NCBI RefSeq assembly: GCF_024220175.1
Contig: NZ_CP098502.1
Coordinates: 2,790,001 to 2,854,000 of the forward strand
Direction: 5' to 3'
Length of the DNA stretch: 64,000 nucleotides
DNA from: Paraconexibacter antarcticus
GTDB taxonomy: Bacteria; Actinomycetota; Thermoleophilia; Solirubrobacterales; Solirubrobacteraceae
The translations under genes were made by a program, and so were the position numbers. Shown here piece after piece: positions 55,074-62,560 of this stretch. The notes below the pieces were generated by a model. The model was not told the origin of the DNA. It was given only the letters and a program-made list of their open reading frames with translations, and searched no databases. Positions within the stretch are counted from its first letter, which is position 1, and every line of letters begins with the position of its first letter.

Positions 55074-56520
55074 AGGGATCGAGACCGTCGTCCGACGAGC
55101 CTGAGCCGCCGGACGTGCCCGACCCCGACGCGGCGGCCGACGCGGACCCCGAGGTGCCTGACGCCGAGGTGGTGAGGGGGACGGTCGTGGTGCTGCCGGA
55201 AGGGGACTCCTCGAAGGCGTCCGACGAGCCGGAGCCGGAGCCGCCCGAGGTCGACGGGGCGCCGGAGGTCGTGGCCGTCGTGGCGGTGTCGCCCGAACCC
55301 TCGGACGAGGAGCCGGAGCCACCCGACGGCGTGCCGGAGCCCTCCGATCCGCGATCGTCCGAGGAGCCCGAGGACCCGCCGGAGGAAGAGGTCGAACCCG
55401 AGTGGTGCGACCCGCCGTCGTCGCGCCCGGCCCCGCCGTGCGAGGCGCCGCCCCCGCCCGAGGTGCGGTCCTCGCCGGATCCGGACGAGCCCGCTGAGGA
55501 CGAGTGCGACGGGGTGCGGCCGTCGCCGCTGTCGTCGCCGGAGCGGTGACGGCCGCCCCGACCGCCGCCGCGGCGGTGGGAGGACGACGAGCCGTGCGGC
55601 GCCGGGGCCTTCGCGGTGAGCGCGACCGGCACGGGGGTCGCGGGCGCGGGCGCGGGCGCGCTCGCCGCGTCCGTGGCGACCGCCGGAGGGGCGGGCGCGG
55701 CGCCCTGGACCCGCGCCGGCGCGTGGTGACGGTGGTGCAGGGGGGACGGCACGACGCCGGTGCCGACCGCCGCGCCGCCGGCGAGGGCGCCGCCGGCGAG
55801 CAGGCCGGCCGAGAGCTTCGCGAGACCGGCGCCGAGCCCGGCCCCGGCGGCCGCGGCGGTGCGCTCCCCGGCGGGCCCGGCGCTCATGGCCTCGGCGATC
55901 CGGGTGAGCAGCGGATAGGGCGTGGCGGCCGCGGCCGCGGCGCGCACGGCCGCCCGGGCCCGCATGAGGTGCTGGCGGGCGGCCCCCGCCGTCACCCCGA
56001 GGGCGCCGGCGATCTCGGCGTGGGAGCGCCCCTCGAGCTCGCGGAGGACGAGCGCGTCGCGCTGGGCGGCCGGGAGCGCGGAGATCGCGGCGAGCGTGCG
56101 CTCGAGGTGCTCGCGGCGCTCGACGGTGTCGGCGACGTCGTCGCTGCCGCGGCTGAGCGTCGCGCCCGCGGCCGCCGGGTCGTCGAGCGACCAGCCCTCG
56201 CGTTCACCACGGAGCAGGTTCACGGCGGCGTTGTGGGCGATGCGGTAGAGCCAGGCGCGCAGGTCGGTCGTCGTGACGTCGTGCTCGGTCAGGGCGCGGT
56301 GGGCGTTGACGAAGGTCTGCTGGACGGCGTCCTCCGCGCGCTGCTCGCCGACGAGCCTCGTGCAGTACCGGAGCAGGGCCGGTCGGTAGCGATCGACGAG
56401 CGTGCCGAACGCCGGTCCGTGGCCGTCCTGGACGAGGCGGACGAGACGCTCGTCGGACTGCAGGCGGAGCAGCGGCTGACCGGCGAGGCGGATGGGCTCT
56501 TTGAGAAGGCGGGGCTGCAT
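55072..56520 (-). CDS. ECF sigma factor with a membrane segment and long Ser/Gly tail
   Basis: 482 residues from the ATG at 56518-56520. Region 2 ('DERLVRLVQDGHGPAFGTLV', 'EDAVQQTFVNAHRAL', 'LRAWLYRIAHNAAVNLLR') and region 4 ('LPAAQRDALVLRELEGRSHA', 'LGVTAGAARQHLMRAR') are complete, ending near residue 195. Then a hydrophobic helix ('LSAGLLAGGALAGGAAVGTG'), a His/Pro/Ala linker and about 200 residues of Ser/Gly/Thr-rich low-complexity sequence, probably outside the cell. ECF factors are usually about 190 residues and freed by a separate anti-sigma factor; none is adjacent. The tail may tether the factor until cut. Confidence 0.85.
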   Translation of the reverse strand: MQPRLLKEPIRLAGQPLLRLQSDERLVRLVQDGHGPAFGTLVDRYRPALLRYCTRLVGEQRAEDAVQQTFVNAHRALTEHDVTTTDLRAWLYRIAHNAAVNLLRGEREGWSLDDPAAAGATLSRGSDDVADTVERREHLERTLAAISALPAAQRDALVLRELEGRSHAEIAGALGVTAGAARQHLMRARAAVRAAAAAATPYPLLTRIAEAMSAGPAGERTAAAAGAGLGAGLAKLSAGLLAGGALAGGAAVGTGVVPSPLHHRHHAPARVQGAAPAPPAVATDAASAPAPAPATPVPVALTAKAPAPHGSSSSHRRGGGRGGRHRSGDDSGDGRTPSHSSSAGSSGSGEDRTSGGGGASHGGAGRDDGGSHHSGSTSSSGGSSGSSDDRGSEGSGTPSGGSGSSSEGSGDTATTATTSGAPSTSGGSGSGSSDAFEESPSGSTTTVPLTTSASGTSGSASAAASGSGTSGGSGSSDDGLDP

Positions 56521-56541
56521 CGGAAGGACGTGTCGAGGATG

Positions 56542-56547
56542 ACCGTA
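56542..56547 (-). promoter_or_regulatory. Possible -10 box for the sigma gene
   Basis: TACGGT on the minus strand, 21 bases before the ATG at 56520. Confidence 0.35.
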
Positions 56548-56551
56548 CAGC

Positions 56552-56573
56552 GGCCGGGGCGCCAGCCCCGGCC
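56552..56573. promoter_or_regulatory. 22-bp inverted repeat upstream of the sigma gene
   Basis: GGCCGGGGC (56552-56560) and GCCCCGGCC (56565-56573) flank GCCA. It covers the -35 region of the predicted sigma promoter and lies between divergent genes, so it is a candidate operator. Confidence 0.35.
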
Positions 56574-56690
56574 CATGGGACATTGGTCGTAGTCGGGGCC
56601 TGACCGGGCCCGATCCCTGAGACACGCGGGCGCGGGAAAGATCACACGGTCGCGGTGCCGATCTCCCGGGCGGTCTGCGAGCCTTCGGCG

Positions 56691-57299
56691 ATGACCGCCG
56701 CACAGGCCCGGCTGTGGCTCCAGAAATGGCGCTGGTACCAGCGCTCCTCGCTGCCGTGGGCGCGCGCGCAGATCCACTGGGAGTTCGCCCGGCGCGAGGC
56801 GTTCACACGCTGGCCGGTGCACGGCAACGTCCTCGAGGCGCTCCGCGCGGGGCGGCTGGAGCTCGGCCCGCAGGTCATGCTCGAGCCCGGCGTGTGGCTC
56901 ACCTGCCCCGACCCGGGACGGATCCGTATCGGCGAGGGGTCGTTCCTCAACCTCGGCGTGCAGGTCGCCGCCGTCGAGCTCGTGGAGATCGGCCGCCACT
57001 GCATGTTCGCGAACGGCTGCTTCGTCACCGACGGCAACCATCGCTTCGACGATCCGGCCGTGCCCGTCCCGTGGCAGGGCTTCACGACCAAGGGGCCGAC
57101 GCGGATCGGCGACAACGTCTGGTGCGGGGCGAACGTCGTCGTCACGAGCGGGGTGACGATCGGGCAGCGGTCGGTGATCGGATCGAACTCGGTGGTCACG
57201 ACCGACATCCCGCCGTTCTCGATCGCGGCGGGCGCGCCGGCGAAGGTGCTGAAGACGATCACCTACCCCGAGTCCGAGGCCCCGCTCACGGCGGGGTGA
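56691..57299 (+). CDS. Left-handed beta-helix acyltransferase
   Basis: 202 residues from the ATG at 56691 (a GTG at 56655 would add 12). 'RLWLQKWRWYQRSSLPWARA' begins the protein; hexapeptide repeats follow ('IRIGEGSFLNLGVQVAAVELVEIG' in part), with 'HCMFANGCFVTDGNHRFDDP' containing the catalytic His, and 'IGDNVWCGANVVVTSGVTIG' in part. It transfers an acyl group, commonly acetyl, to a sugar or similar acceptor. It diverges from the sigma gene and may be under the same control region. Confidence 0.86.
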   Translation: MTAAQARLWLQKWRWYQRSSLPWARAQIHWEFARREAFTRWPVHGNVLEALRAGRLELGPQVMLEPGVWLTCPDPGRIRIGEGSFLNLGVQVAAVELVEIGRHCMFANGCFVTDGNHRFDDPAVPVPWQGFTTKGPTRIGDNVWCGANVVVTSGVTIGQRSVIGSNSVVTTDIPPFSIAAGAPAKVLKTITYPESEAPLTAG

Positions 57300-57309
57300 C
57301 CGCGGATGC

Positions 57310-57555
57310 CTACTTCGTCGTGATGATCGTCACGCCGTAGGCGATGATCGCCAGGAAGGCGAGCGACGAGACCGCGGCGAGGACCGCGTAGGCGGTGGCC
57401 GCGGCGGGCCGGTCCGCCTGGCGCATGTCCGTGGAGCGGGTCGCGCCGAGGATCGTGAGGGCGAAGACGACGCTGACCCCGATGCCGGCGAGAGCGCCGG
57501 ACCAGATCGTCTGCCACAGCGCCTCGGTGTCGATGAGCTTCGCGAGCACGAACAC
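57310..57555 (-). CDS. Small two-helix membrane protein downstream of pit
   Basis: 81 residues, GTG start 3 bases after the pit stop. Two membrane helices (about 15-38 and 55-76) joined by a charged loop. No family recognised. Its tight placement after pit suggests a subunit or modulator of the phosphate transporter; this is inferred from position only. Confidence 0.7.
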   Translation of the reverse strand: MFVLAKLIDTEALWQTIWSGALAGIGVSVVFALTILGATRSTDMRQADRPAAATAYAVLAAVSSLAFLAIIAYGVTIITTK

Positions 57556-57558
57556 GGG

Positions 57559-58665
57559 TCAGCCCTCCGCCGCCGTGAGGATCGAGCCGCGACGGGCACG
57601 GCGCGCGAACAGGCTCGCGAGGAGCACGAGCGAGGCGACGGACACGACGAGCGGCCCGGCTGCGCCGTCGCCGAAGATCGACGTGACGCCGTAGACCGCG
57701 CCGCCGATGATCGCCGCGGCCGGGATGGTGAGCAGCCACGCGACCATCATGTTGCCCGCCACGCCCCAGCGCACCGCGCTGAGCCGCTTCGCCGCGCCCG
57801 ACCCCATGACGGCGCCGGAGATGACGTGCGTCGTGGAGAGCGGGAAGCCCGCGTGCGAGGCGGCGAGGATCGAGGCGGCGCCGGCGCCCTGGGCGGCGAA
57901 GCCCTGCGCGGGGTCCATCTTGATGATGCGGCTCCCCATCGTCCGGATGATGCGCCAGCCGCCCGAGTAGGTCCCGAGCGCGATGGCGCTGGCCGACGAG
58001 ACGACGACCCAGGTGGGCACGTGGAAGTGGTTCGGGTCGATCGAGCCGTGGGCGACGAGCGCGAGCGTGATGATGCCCATCGTCTTCTGCGCGTCGTTCG
58101 TCCCGTGGGAGAGGGCGAGCAGTCCGCTGGAGGCCCACTGGCCGAGCCGGAAGCCGCGGTTGACGGGGCCCGGCCTGAGCCGCCCGACGACCCGGTAGGT
58201 GATGAGGATCGACAGCCCGGCGACGAGGAACGCGAGCACCGGGGCGATCAGCGCCGGGATGACGACCTTGCTCAGCAGGCCCTCGCCGAGGATCGAATCC
58301 GCGCCGTGGGCGACGAACGACGCGCCGACGAGCCCGCCGATGAGCGCGTGCGACGAGCTCGACGGAAGCCCGAAATACCACGTGATGAGGTTCCAGGCGA
58401 TCGCTCCGATGAGGCCGGCGAAGACGATCGTCATCGTGATCGAGCCGGAGTCGACGATGTCCTTGCCGACGGTCGCGGCGACCTTCAGGGAGAGGAACGC
58501 GCCGACGAAGTTCAGGATCGCGGCGAGCGTGACGGCGAGCTTCGGCGGGAGCGCGCGCGTCGAGATGCCGGTGGCGACGACGTTCGCGGTGTCGTGGAAG
58601 CCGTTCGTGAAGTCGAACCCGAGGGCGGTGACGACGACGATGACGAGGATGATGTCCGAGTGCAC
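57559..58665 (-). CDS. pit: Low-affinity inorganic phosphate transporter, PiT family
   Basis: 368 residues, about ten membrane helices. The duplicated PiT signatures are present: 'GFDFTNGFHDTANVVATGIS' in the first half and 'LALSHGTNDAQKTMGII' in the second, with 'GLPSSSSHALIGG' and 'PLSTTHVISGAVMG' as pore motifs. It carries metal-phosphate driven by the ion gradient. The DUF47 gene lies 40 bases upstream on the same strand, the usual partner, and a PHO box precedes that gene. Confidence 0.94.
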   Translation of the reverse strand: MHSDIILVIVVVTALGFDFTNGFHDTANVVATGISTRALPPKLAVTLAAILNFVGAFLSLKVAATVGKDIVDSGSITMTIVFAGLIGAIAWNLITWYFGLPSSSSHALIGGLVGASFVAHGADSILGEGLLSKVVIPALIAPVLAFLVAGLSILITYRVVGRLRPGPVNRGFRLGQWASSGLLALSHGTNDAQKTMGIITLALVAHGSIDPNHFHVPTWVVVSSASAIALGTYSGGWRIIRTMGSRIIKMDPAQGFAAQGAGAASILAASHAGFPLSTTHVISGAVMGSGAAKRLSAVRWGVAGNMMVAWLLTIPAAAIIGGAVYGVTSIFGDGAAGPLVVSVASLVLLASLFARRARRGSILTAAEG

Positions 58666-58705
58666 GGGCGGGGCCGGGGAGGGGGGACAGCCGGTCGGCG
58701 CGAGG

Positions 58706-59332
58706 TCAGCGGTTCTTGATGACGATCGCCTCGAGGACGTTCGCGACGTGCTCGGTGGCGTCGATCGCGTCCTCGAGACGCTCGAAGATGTCCTTCCACC
58801 GGATCACGACCATCGGGTCGATCCCGGTGTCGAAGAGCGAGGCGATGGCCTCGCGGCAGAGGCGGTCGCCGTCGTTCTCGAGGCGGTTGACCTCGACGGT
58901 GTAGTGGCTGATGTCGCGGAAGTCCCGCATCCGCGGCATCGCCTCGGCGATCTGCCGCGTCGCCTGCAGCAGGATGTGGGCCATCCGCTGCGACTGCTCC
59001 ATCGGGGCCTCGATCTTGTAGAGGCCCATGTAGTCGGAGACTTCCTCGGTGAAGTCGATGATGTCGTCGAGGGAGCTCGTCAGCTCGAGGATGTCCTCAC
59101 GCTCGATCGGCGTCACGAACGTGTTGTTCAGCCGCTTGATGATGTCGTGCGTGATGCGGTCGCCCTCCTGCTCGACGATGAGGATCTCGCGGGCGAGGTC
59201 CGGGTTGTCGGGCCAGGTGCGGAGCATCTGATCGAGGAGGTCGGCCCCGCGCACCGCGTTCCCCGCGGCCTCCTCGAAGAGATCGAAGAACTCGCGGTCC
59301 TTGGGGGCGAAGACCTGGGAGAGGCGTGCCAT
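58706..59332 (-). CDS. DUF47 (PhoU-like) phosphate transport accessory protein
   Basis: 208 residues, all helical. 'FFDLFEEAAGNAVRGADLLD', 'EQEGDRITHDIIKRLNNTFV' and 'TPIEREDILELTSSLDDIID' are the DUF47 marks, with Glu/Asp metal sites in the E-x2-D and D-x3-D patterns. DUF47 proteins are PhoU relatives that regulate PiT transporters, here encoded next door. First gene of the operon, with a TAGGCT box 9 bases before the ATG and a PHO box over its -35 region. Confidence 0.92.
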   Translation of the reverse strand: MARLSQVFAPKDREFFDLFEEAAGNAVRGADLLDQMLRTWPDNPDLAREILIVEQEGDRITHDIIKRLNNTFVTPIEREDILELTSSLDDIIDFTEEVSDYMGLYKIEAPMEQSQRMAHILLQATRQIAEAMPRMRDFRDISHYTVEVNRLENDGDRLCREAIASLFDTGIDPMVVIRWKDIFERLEDAIDATEHVANVLEAIVIKNR

Positions 59333-59341
59333 GGCGCGGCC

Positions 59342-59347
59342 AGCCTA
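59342..59347 (-). promoter_or_regulatory. -10 box for the DUF47-pit operon
   Basis: TAGGCT on the minus strand, 9 bases before the ATG at 59332. Confidence 0.5.
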
Positions 59348-59376
59348 CTGTGAACGTCAGGTGAAAGCCGTGTGAC
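59344..59376 (-). promoter_or_regulatory. PHO box: three 11-bp direct repeats
   Basis: Reading the minus strand from 59376: GTCACACGGCT, TTCACCTGACG, TTCACAGTAGG. Each 11-base unit begins with a TCAC core, matching the GTTCACC direct-repeat units bound by PhoP in Streptomyces. The array sits where the -35 element should be, as in PhoP-activated promoters. Confidence 0.65.
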
Positions 59377-59437
59377 GGGTGCGCGCGGAGCCATCGGGAC
59401 CGCAACCCTCGTCCCACCGCGGTGGGCGTGATGCCGG

Positions 59438-59443
59438 TACGGT
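59438..59443 (+). promoter_or_regulatory. -10 box for the coiled-coil gene
   Basis: TACGGT ends 9 bases before the GTG at 59453. Confidence 0.45.
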
Positions 59444-59452
59444 CTGGCGTCT

Positions 59453-61129
59453 GTGAACGCGAAGGCCTCCACCGTCACCGTCACCGGGCCCGACAGGGGG
59501 GCCCTGATGGCGAATCTCACCGTGCGCTTCGGGCGCGTCGAGGTCGTCTCCGAGCGCCAGATCGTGCTCCCGGGCGGCGCCCGCGGGTGGGAGCTCACCG
59601 TCGAGCACCGTCCGTTCGTGAGCGACATGTCCTCCGGGCGCGGCGCGGCCCCCGCGGCGGCGGCGGCCGCGGCCCCGGTCGCGAAGCCGGCGCCGCCCCC
59701 GTCCGCTGCTGAGCCCGCCACCCCCGCCACGCCGCCCGCCCGCACCGACGACGTGGAGGGCGCCGCCCGCGCCGCCGAGGCGGAGGCCGCCCGCGTCGCG
59801 GAGGCCCGCGAGGCCGCCGAGGCCGAGGCTGCCCGTGCCGCCGCCGAGCGCGTCGCCGCCGAGGAGGAGGCGACCCGCCGCGCCGAGGAGGCGGAGGAGG
59901 CGCGCCGCACCGCCGACCGGGACCGCAGCGAGCTCGAGGCCGTCCGCGCGCAGGTCGCCGCGGCCCACGCCGAGACCCGCGCCGCCCGTGCCGAGGCCGA
60001 GGCCGCCCGCCGGGAGGCCGAGGCCCTCCGCCGCCAGACCGACGCGCTCCGCGCCGAGGTCGCCGCCGCCCACGAGCAGGCGGACGCGCTGCGTGCCGAG
60101 GCCGACGCGGCCCGCGAGCAGGCGATCGCCGCCGCGGCCGACGCCGACGGCGCCCGCGCCGAGACCGCCGCCCTCCGCGCCGACGCGGAGGCCCGCTCCG
60201 AACGGGTCCTCGCCGAGGTCCGCGCCGAGGCGGACCGCGCCGTCGCCGACGCGCGCGAGGAGGCCGACCGTGCTGTCGCCGAGGCGAGGACCGAGGCGTC
60301 GACCGCCGCCGACGAGGCCCAGGCGCGCGCCGTCGAGACCGTCGAGGAGCATCGCGCCGAGATCGAGCGGCTGCGCTCCGAGCTCGAGTCCGCCGCCGCG
60401 CGCGAGCGCGCGGACCTGAAGGCCGAGCTCGACGCGCAGCGTCACGAGCTGCAGGAGCGCTTCGCGCGGGACCGCGCCGCCATCCAGCAGCAGGCCGACG
60501 AGCGCCTGGAGCGCGAGCGCGCGGACCTCGAGGCCCAGACGGCCGCGGCGGCGGAGGCGCTGCGGGCCGAGATCGACGCCGAGCAGGCGGCCGCCCGCGA
60601 GGAGATCGAGAAGTCGCGCCAGGCCGTCGACAAAGAAGTCGAGGCCCGGCTCGCGCAGCGCGAGGCCGAGGCGCTCGCCGAAGTCCAGCGCAGGCTCGAC
60701 GACGCGAGCGTCGAGGCGGCCCGGCTCGTCGAGGAGGGGCGCCGCGACGGCGGGGACCTGCGCCGTCAGGCCGAGAACGAGCTCGCTGCGGCCCGCGCCG
60801 AGGTGCGCGAGCAGATCCGCACCGCCCGCGAGCAGGCCGCCGCGCTGCTGTCCCTCGCGCGTGCCGAGGCGGACACCGCGGCCGCCGACTCGGCCGAGCT
60901 CGCCAAGGTCGTCAAGGCGCTGAGCGACCGTGTCCGCGACCTCGGCCGGCGCCTGGAGACCGACGTCACCCAGGCCCAGCGGCAGATCACCGAGCGCACG
61001 TCGCTGCAGTCGGTCCAGGCCCGCCACCGCGCGGAGAACCCGGACCTCCAGGCCAGCGCGACGGCGATCGCCGCGCAGGTCGTCCGCCTCATGGGCGAGA
61101 CGGACGACGAGCAGCCGAGGAAGCGCTGA
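59453..61129 (+). CDS. Long coiled-coil protein
   Basis: 558 residues. Residues 1-60 form a small beta-rich domain ('TVTVTGPDRGALMANLTVRF'), then a Pro/Ala linker, and from about 98 to 530 a continuous coiled coil dominated by Ala, Glu and Arg heptads, ending in a charged tail. No membrane segment. Not assignable to a family; similar layout to the protein at 38390, though clear sequence similarity in the head is not seen. A filament or scaffold role is possible. Divergent from the phosphate operon. Confidence 0.78.
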   Translation: MNAKASTVTVTGPDRGALMANLTVRFGRVEVVSERQIVLPGGARGWELTVEHRPFVSDMSSGRGAAPAAAAAAAPVAKPAPPPSAAEPATPATPPARTDDVEGAARAAEAEAARVAEAREAAEAEAARAAAERVAAEEEATRRAEEAEEARRTADRDRSELEAVRAQVAAAHAETRAARAEAEAARREAEALRRQTDALRAEVAAAHEQADALRAEADAAREQAIAAAADADGARAETAALRADAEARSERVLAEVRAEADRAVADAREEADRAVAEARTEASTAADEAQARAVETVEEHRAEIERLRSELESAAARERADLKAELDAQRHELQERFARDRAAIQQQADERLERERADLEAQTAAAAEALRAEIDAEQAAAREEIEKSRQAVDKEVEARLAQREAEALAEVQRRLDDASVEAARLVEEGRRDGGDLRRQAENELAAARAEVREQIRTAREQAAALLSLARAEADTAAADSAELAKVVKALSDRVRDLGRRLETDVTQAQRQITERTSLQSVQARHRAENPDLQASATAIAAQVVRLMGETDDEQPRKR

Positions 61130-61169
61130 CGGAAAGGTGAACGAAGGTTCCGTGGGTCAGGAGCCCCCT

Positions 61170-61187
61170 GAACCTTCATTCAGGTTC
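61170..61187 (+). terminator. Hairpin after the coiled-coil gene
   Basis: GAACCT (61170-61175) pairs with AGGTTC (61182-61187) around TCATTC. Confidence 0.45.
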
Positions 61188-61198
61188 CGCAGCCCGGG

Positions 61199-61267
61199 TC
61201 AGACGGGCGCGCCTTCGACGCCGATGTCGCCGAACACCGCCCGGAGTCCGGGCCGGGTACCTGGGCG
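61199..61267 (-). repeat. panB 3'-end repeat, unit A (diverged)
   Basis: Read on the minus strand this 69-base unit encodes AVFGDIGVEGAPV and TGA. It differs from the real panB end mostly at third codon positions and lacks 12 bases found in units B and C. Confidence 0.75.
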
Positions 61268-61349
61268 CTAGACGGGAGCACCCTCGACGCCGGTGTCGCC
61301 GAAGACCGCCCGGAACTCCGCTCGGAGTCCGGGCCGGGCAACTGGGCGC
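61268..61349 (-). repeat. panB 3'-end repeat, unit B
   Basis: An 81-base unit, nearly identical to unit C, whose minus strand again ends in the panB C-terminal codons and TAG. The insertion sequence starts at its left-flank boundary TA (61350-61351). Confidence 0.85.
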
Positions 61350-62482
61350 TAGTGTCCTGATTGATTAGTTCTGTTGCAGCGGGGGCATGGATACTTCATG
61401 CCTATCGCTGCCGCCCGTGAGATCGTGTTGACCGACCAGGAGCGCGCCGTTCTGGAGGGCTTCGCGCGGCGCCGCAAGAGCGCCCGGGGGTTGGCGCAGC
61501 GCTCACAGATCGTGTTGGAGGCGGCGGCCGGGCGGACGAACACGGAGATCGCGCAGCGGTTGCGTGTGAGCCGGCCGACGGTCACGCGGTGGCGCAACAG
61601 GTTTGTCGAGCGGCGCGTGGACGGGCTGCTGGATGAGCCGCGTCCGGGGCGCCCGCGGACGATCACCGATGAGGATGTGGAGGCGGTGGTGGTCAAGACT
61701 TTGGAGTCCACGCCCAAGGACGCCACGCACTGGTCGACGCGGTCGATGGCCAAGGAGGCCGGCCTGACGCAGAACGCGGTCCTGCGGATCTGGCACGCGT
61801 ACGGGTTGCAGCCGCACCGCCAGGAGAAGTGGAAGCTGTCCAAGGATCCGTTGTTCGTCGACAAGGTCCACGACGTCGTCGGCCTCTACCTCAACCCGCC
61901 CGAAAGAGCTGTCGTGCTGTGCGTTGATGAGAAGTCCCAGATCCAGGCACTGGACCGCACCGCCCCGATCCTGCCGATGCGCCCCGGGACCCCTGAGCGC
62001 GTGACCCACGACTACAAGCGCTTCGGGACCTCAAGCCTCTACGCCGCGCTGGACGTGAGAAGCGGGCAGGTCATCAGCGCACTGCACCAGCGCCACCGCG
62101 CCGTCGAGTTCAAGAAGTTCCTTCAGCGCATCGACAAGGCCGTCCCGGCCGACCTGGACGTGCACCTGGTCCTCGACAACAGCAGCACGCACAAGACCCC
62201 GGCAATCCAGCGCTGGCTCAAAGCGCACCCCCGGTTCGTGCTGCACTTCACCCCGACCAGCAGCAGCTGGATCAACCTCGTCGAGCGCTGGTTTGCCGAG
62301 CTGACCCGCAAGCTGCTGCAGCGCTCAGCTCATCGCTCAGTTCGCAAGCTGAACATGGACATCACCAACTGGGTCGCGACCTGGAACGAGGACCCCAAAC
62401 CGTTCACCTGGACCAAGAGCAGCGACGAGATCCTCGAATCCATCGCCATCCGCTGCAACGAAACTAACCGATCAGAACACTA
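61350..62482 (+). mobile_element. IS630-family insertion sequence with TA target duplication
   Basis: The element spans 61352-62480 (1129 bp), flanked by TA on both sides (61350-61351 and 62481-62482). The 29-bp terminal inverted repeats (61352-61380 and 62452-62480) match at 24 positions; the outer ends read GTGTCCTGATTG and GTGTTCTGATCG. Insertion at TA is the rule for IS630/Tc1-mariner elements. The element is visibly less GC-rich than its surroundings. Confidence 0.93.
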
Positions 62483-62483
62483 G
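61398..62483 (+). CDS. IS630-family DDE transposase
   Basis: 361 residues from the ATG at 61398 (a TTG at 61374 lies within the terminal repeat). An N-terminal helix-turn-helix ('NTEIAQRLRVSRPTVTRWRN') and linker lead to the DDE domain: Asp in 'VVLCVDEKSQIQAL', Asp in 'LVLDNSSTHKT', Glu in 'SSWINLVERWFAEL'. All catalytic residues are present, so it may be active. The last sense codon is the final three bases of the element; the TAG stop is made from the TA target duplication plus the next flanking G. Confidence 0.93.
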   Translation: MPIAAAREIVLTDQERAVLEGFARRRKSARGLAQRSQIVLEAAAGRTNTEIAQRLRVSRPTVTRWRNRFVERRVDGLLDEPRPGRPRTITDEDVEAVVVKTLESTPKDATHWSTRSMAKEAGLTQNAVLRIWHAYGLQPHRQEKWKLSKDPLFVDKVHDVVGLYLNPPERAVVLCVDEKSQIQALDRTAPILPMRPGTPERVTHDYKRFGTSSLYAALDVRSGQVISALHQRHRAVEFKKFLQRIDKAVPADLDVHLVLDNSSTHKTPAIQRWLKAHPRFVLHFTPTSSSWINLVERWFAELTRKLLQRSAHRSVRKLNMDITNWVATWNEDPKPFTWTKSSDEILESIAIRCNETNRSEH

Positions 62484-62560
62484 ACGGGAGCACCCTCGAC
62501 GCCGGTGTCGCCGAAGACCGCCCGGAACTCCGCTCGGAGTCCGGGCCGGGTACCTGGGCG
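62481..62560 (-). repeat. panB 3'-end repeat, unit C
   Basis: Second 81-base unit, lying between the insertion sequence and the true end of panB. Its stop is in frame with that of panB (27 codons apart), so each unit repeats the C-terminal codons and a TAG. Confidence 0.85.

Noticed and set aside
54750..55175. A 141-codon plus-strand frame after uvrA
   Set aside because: Low-complexity Arg/Pro/Gly content, crosses a strong hairpin and enters the opposite-strand sigma gene.
56636..56661. A third sigma-28-like site (GAAAG then GCCGAT) before the acyltransferase
   Set aside because: The -35 half matches poorly and lacks the TCAAGGT shared by the two better sites; it also overlaps a possible start codon.
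61374..61397. TTG start giving a 369-residue transposase
   Set aside because: The extra residues come from the inverted repeat itself; the ATG at 61398 gives the usual family N-terminus.
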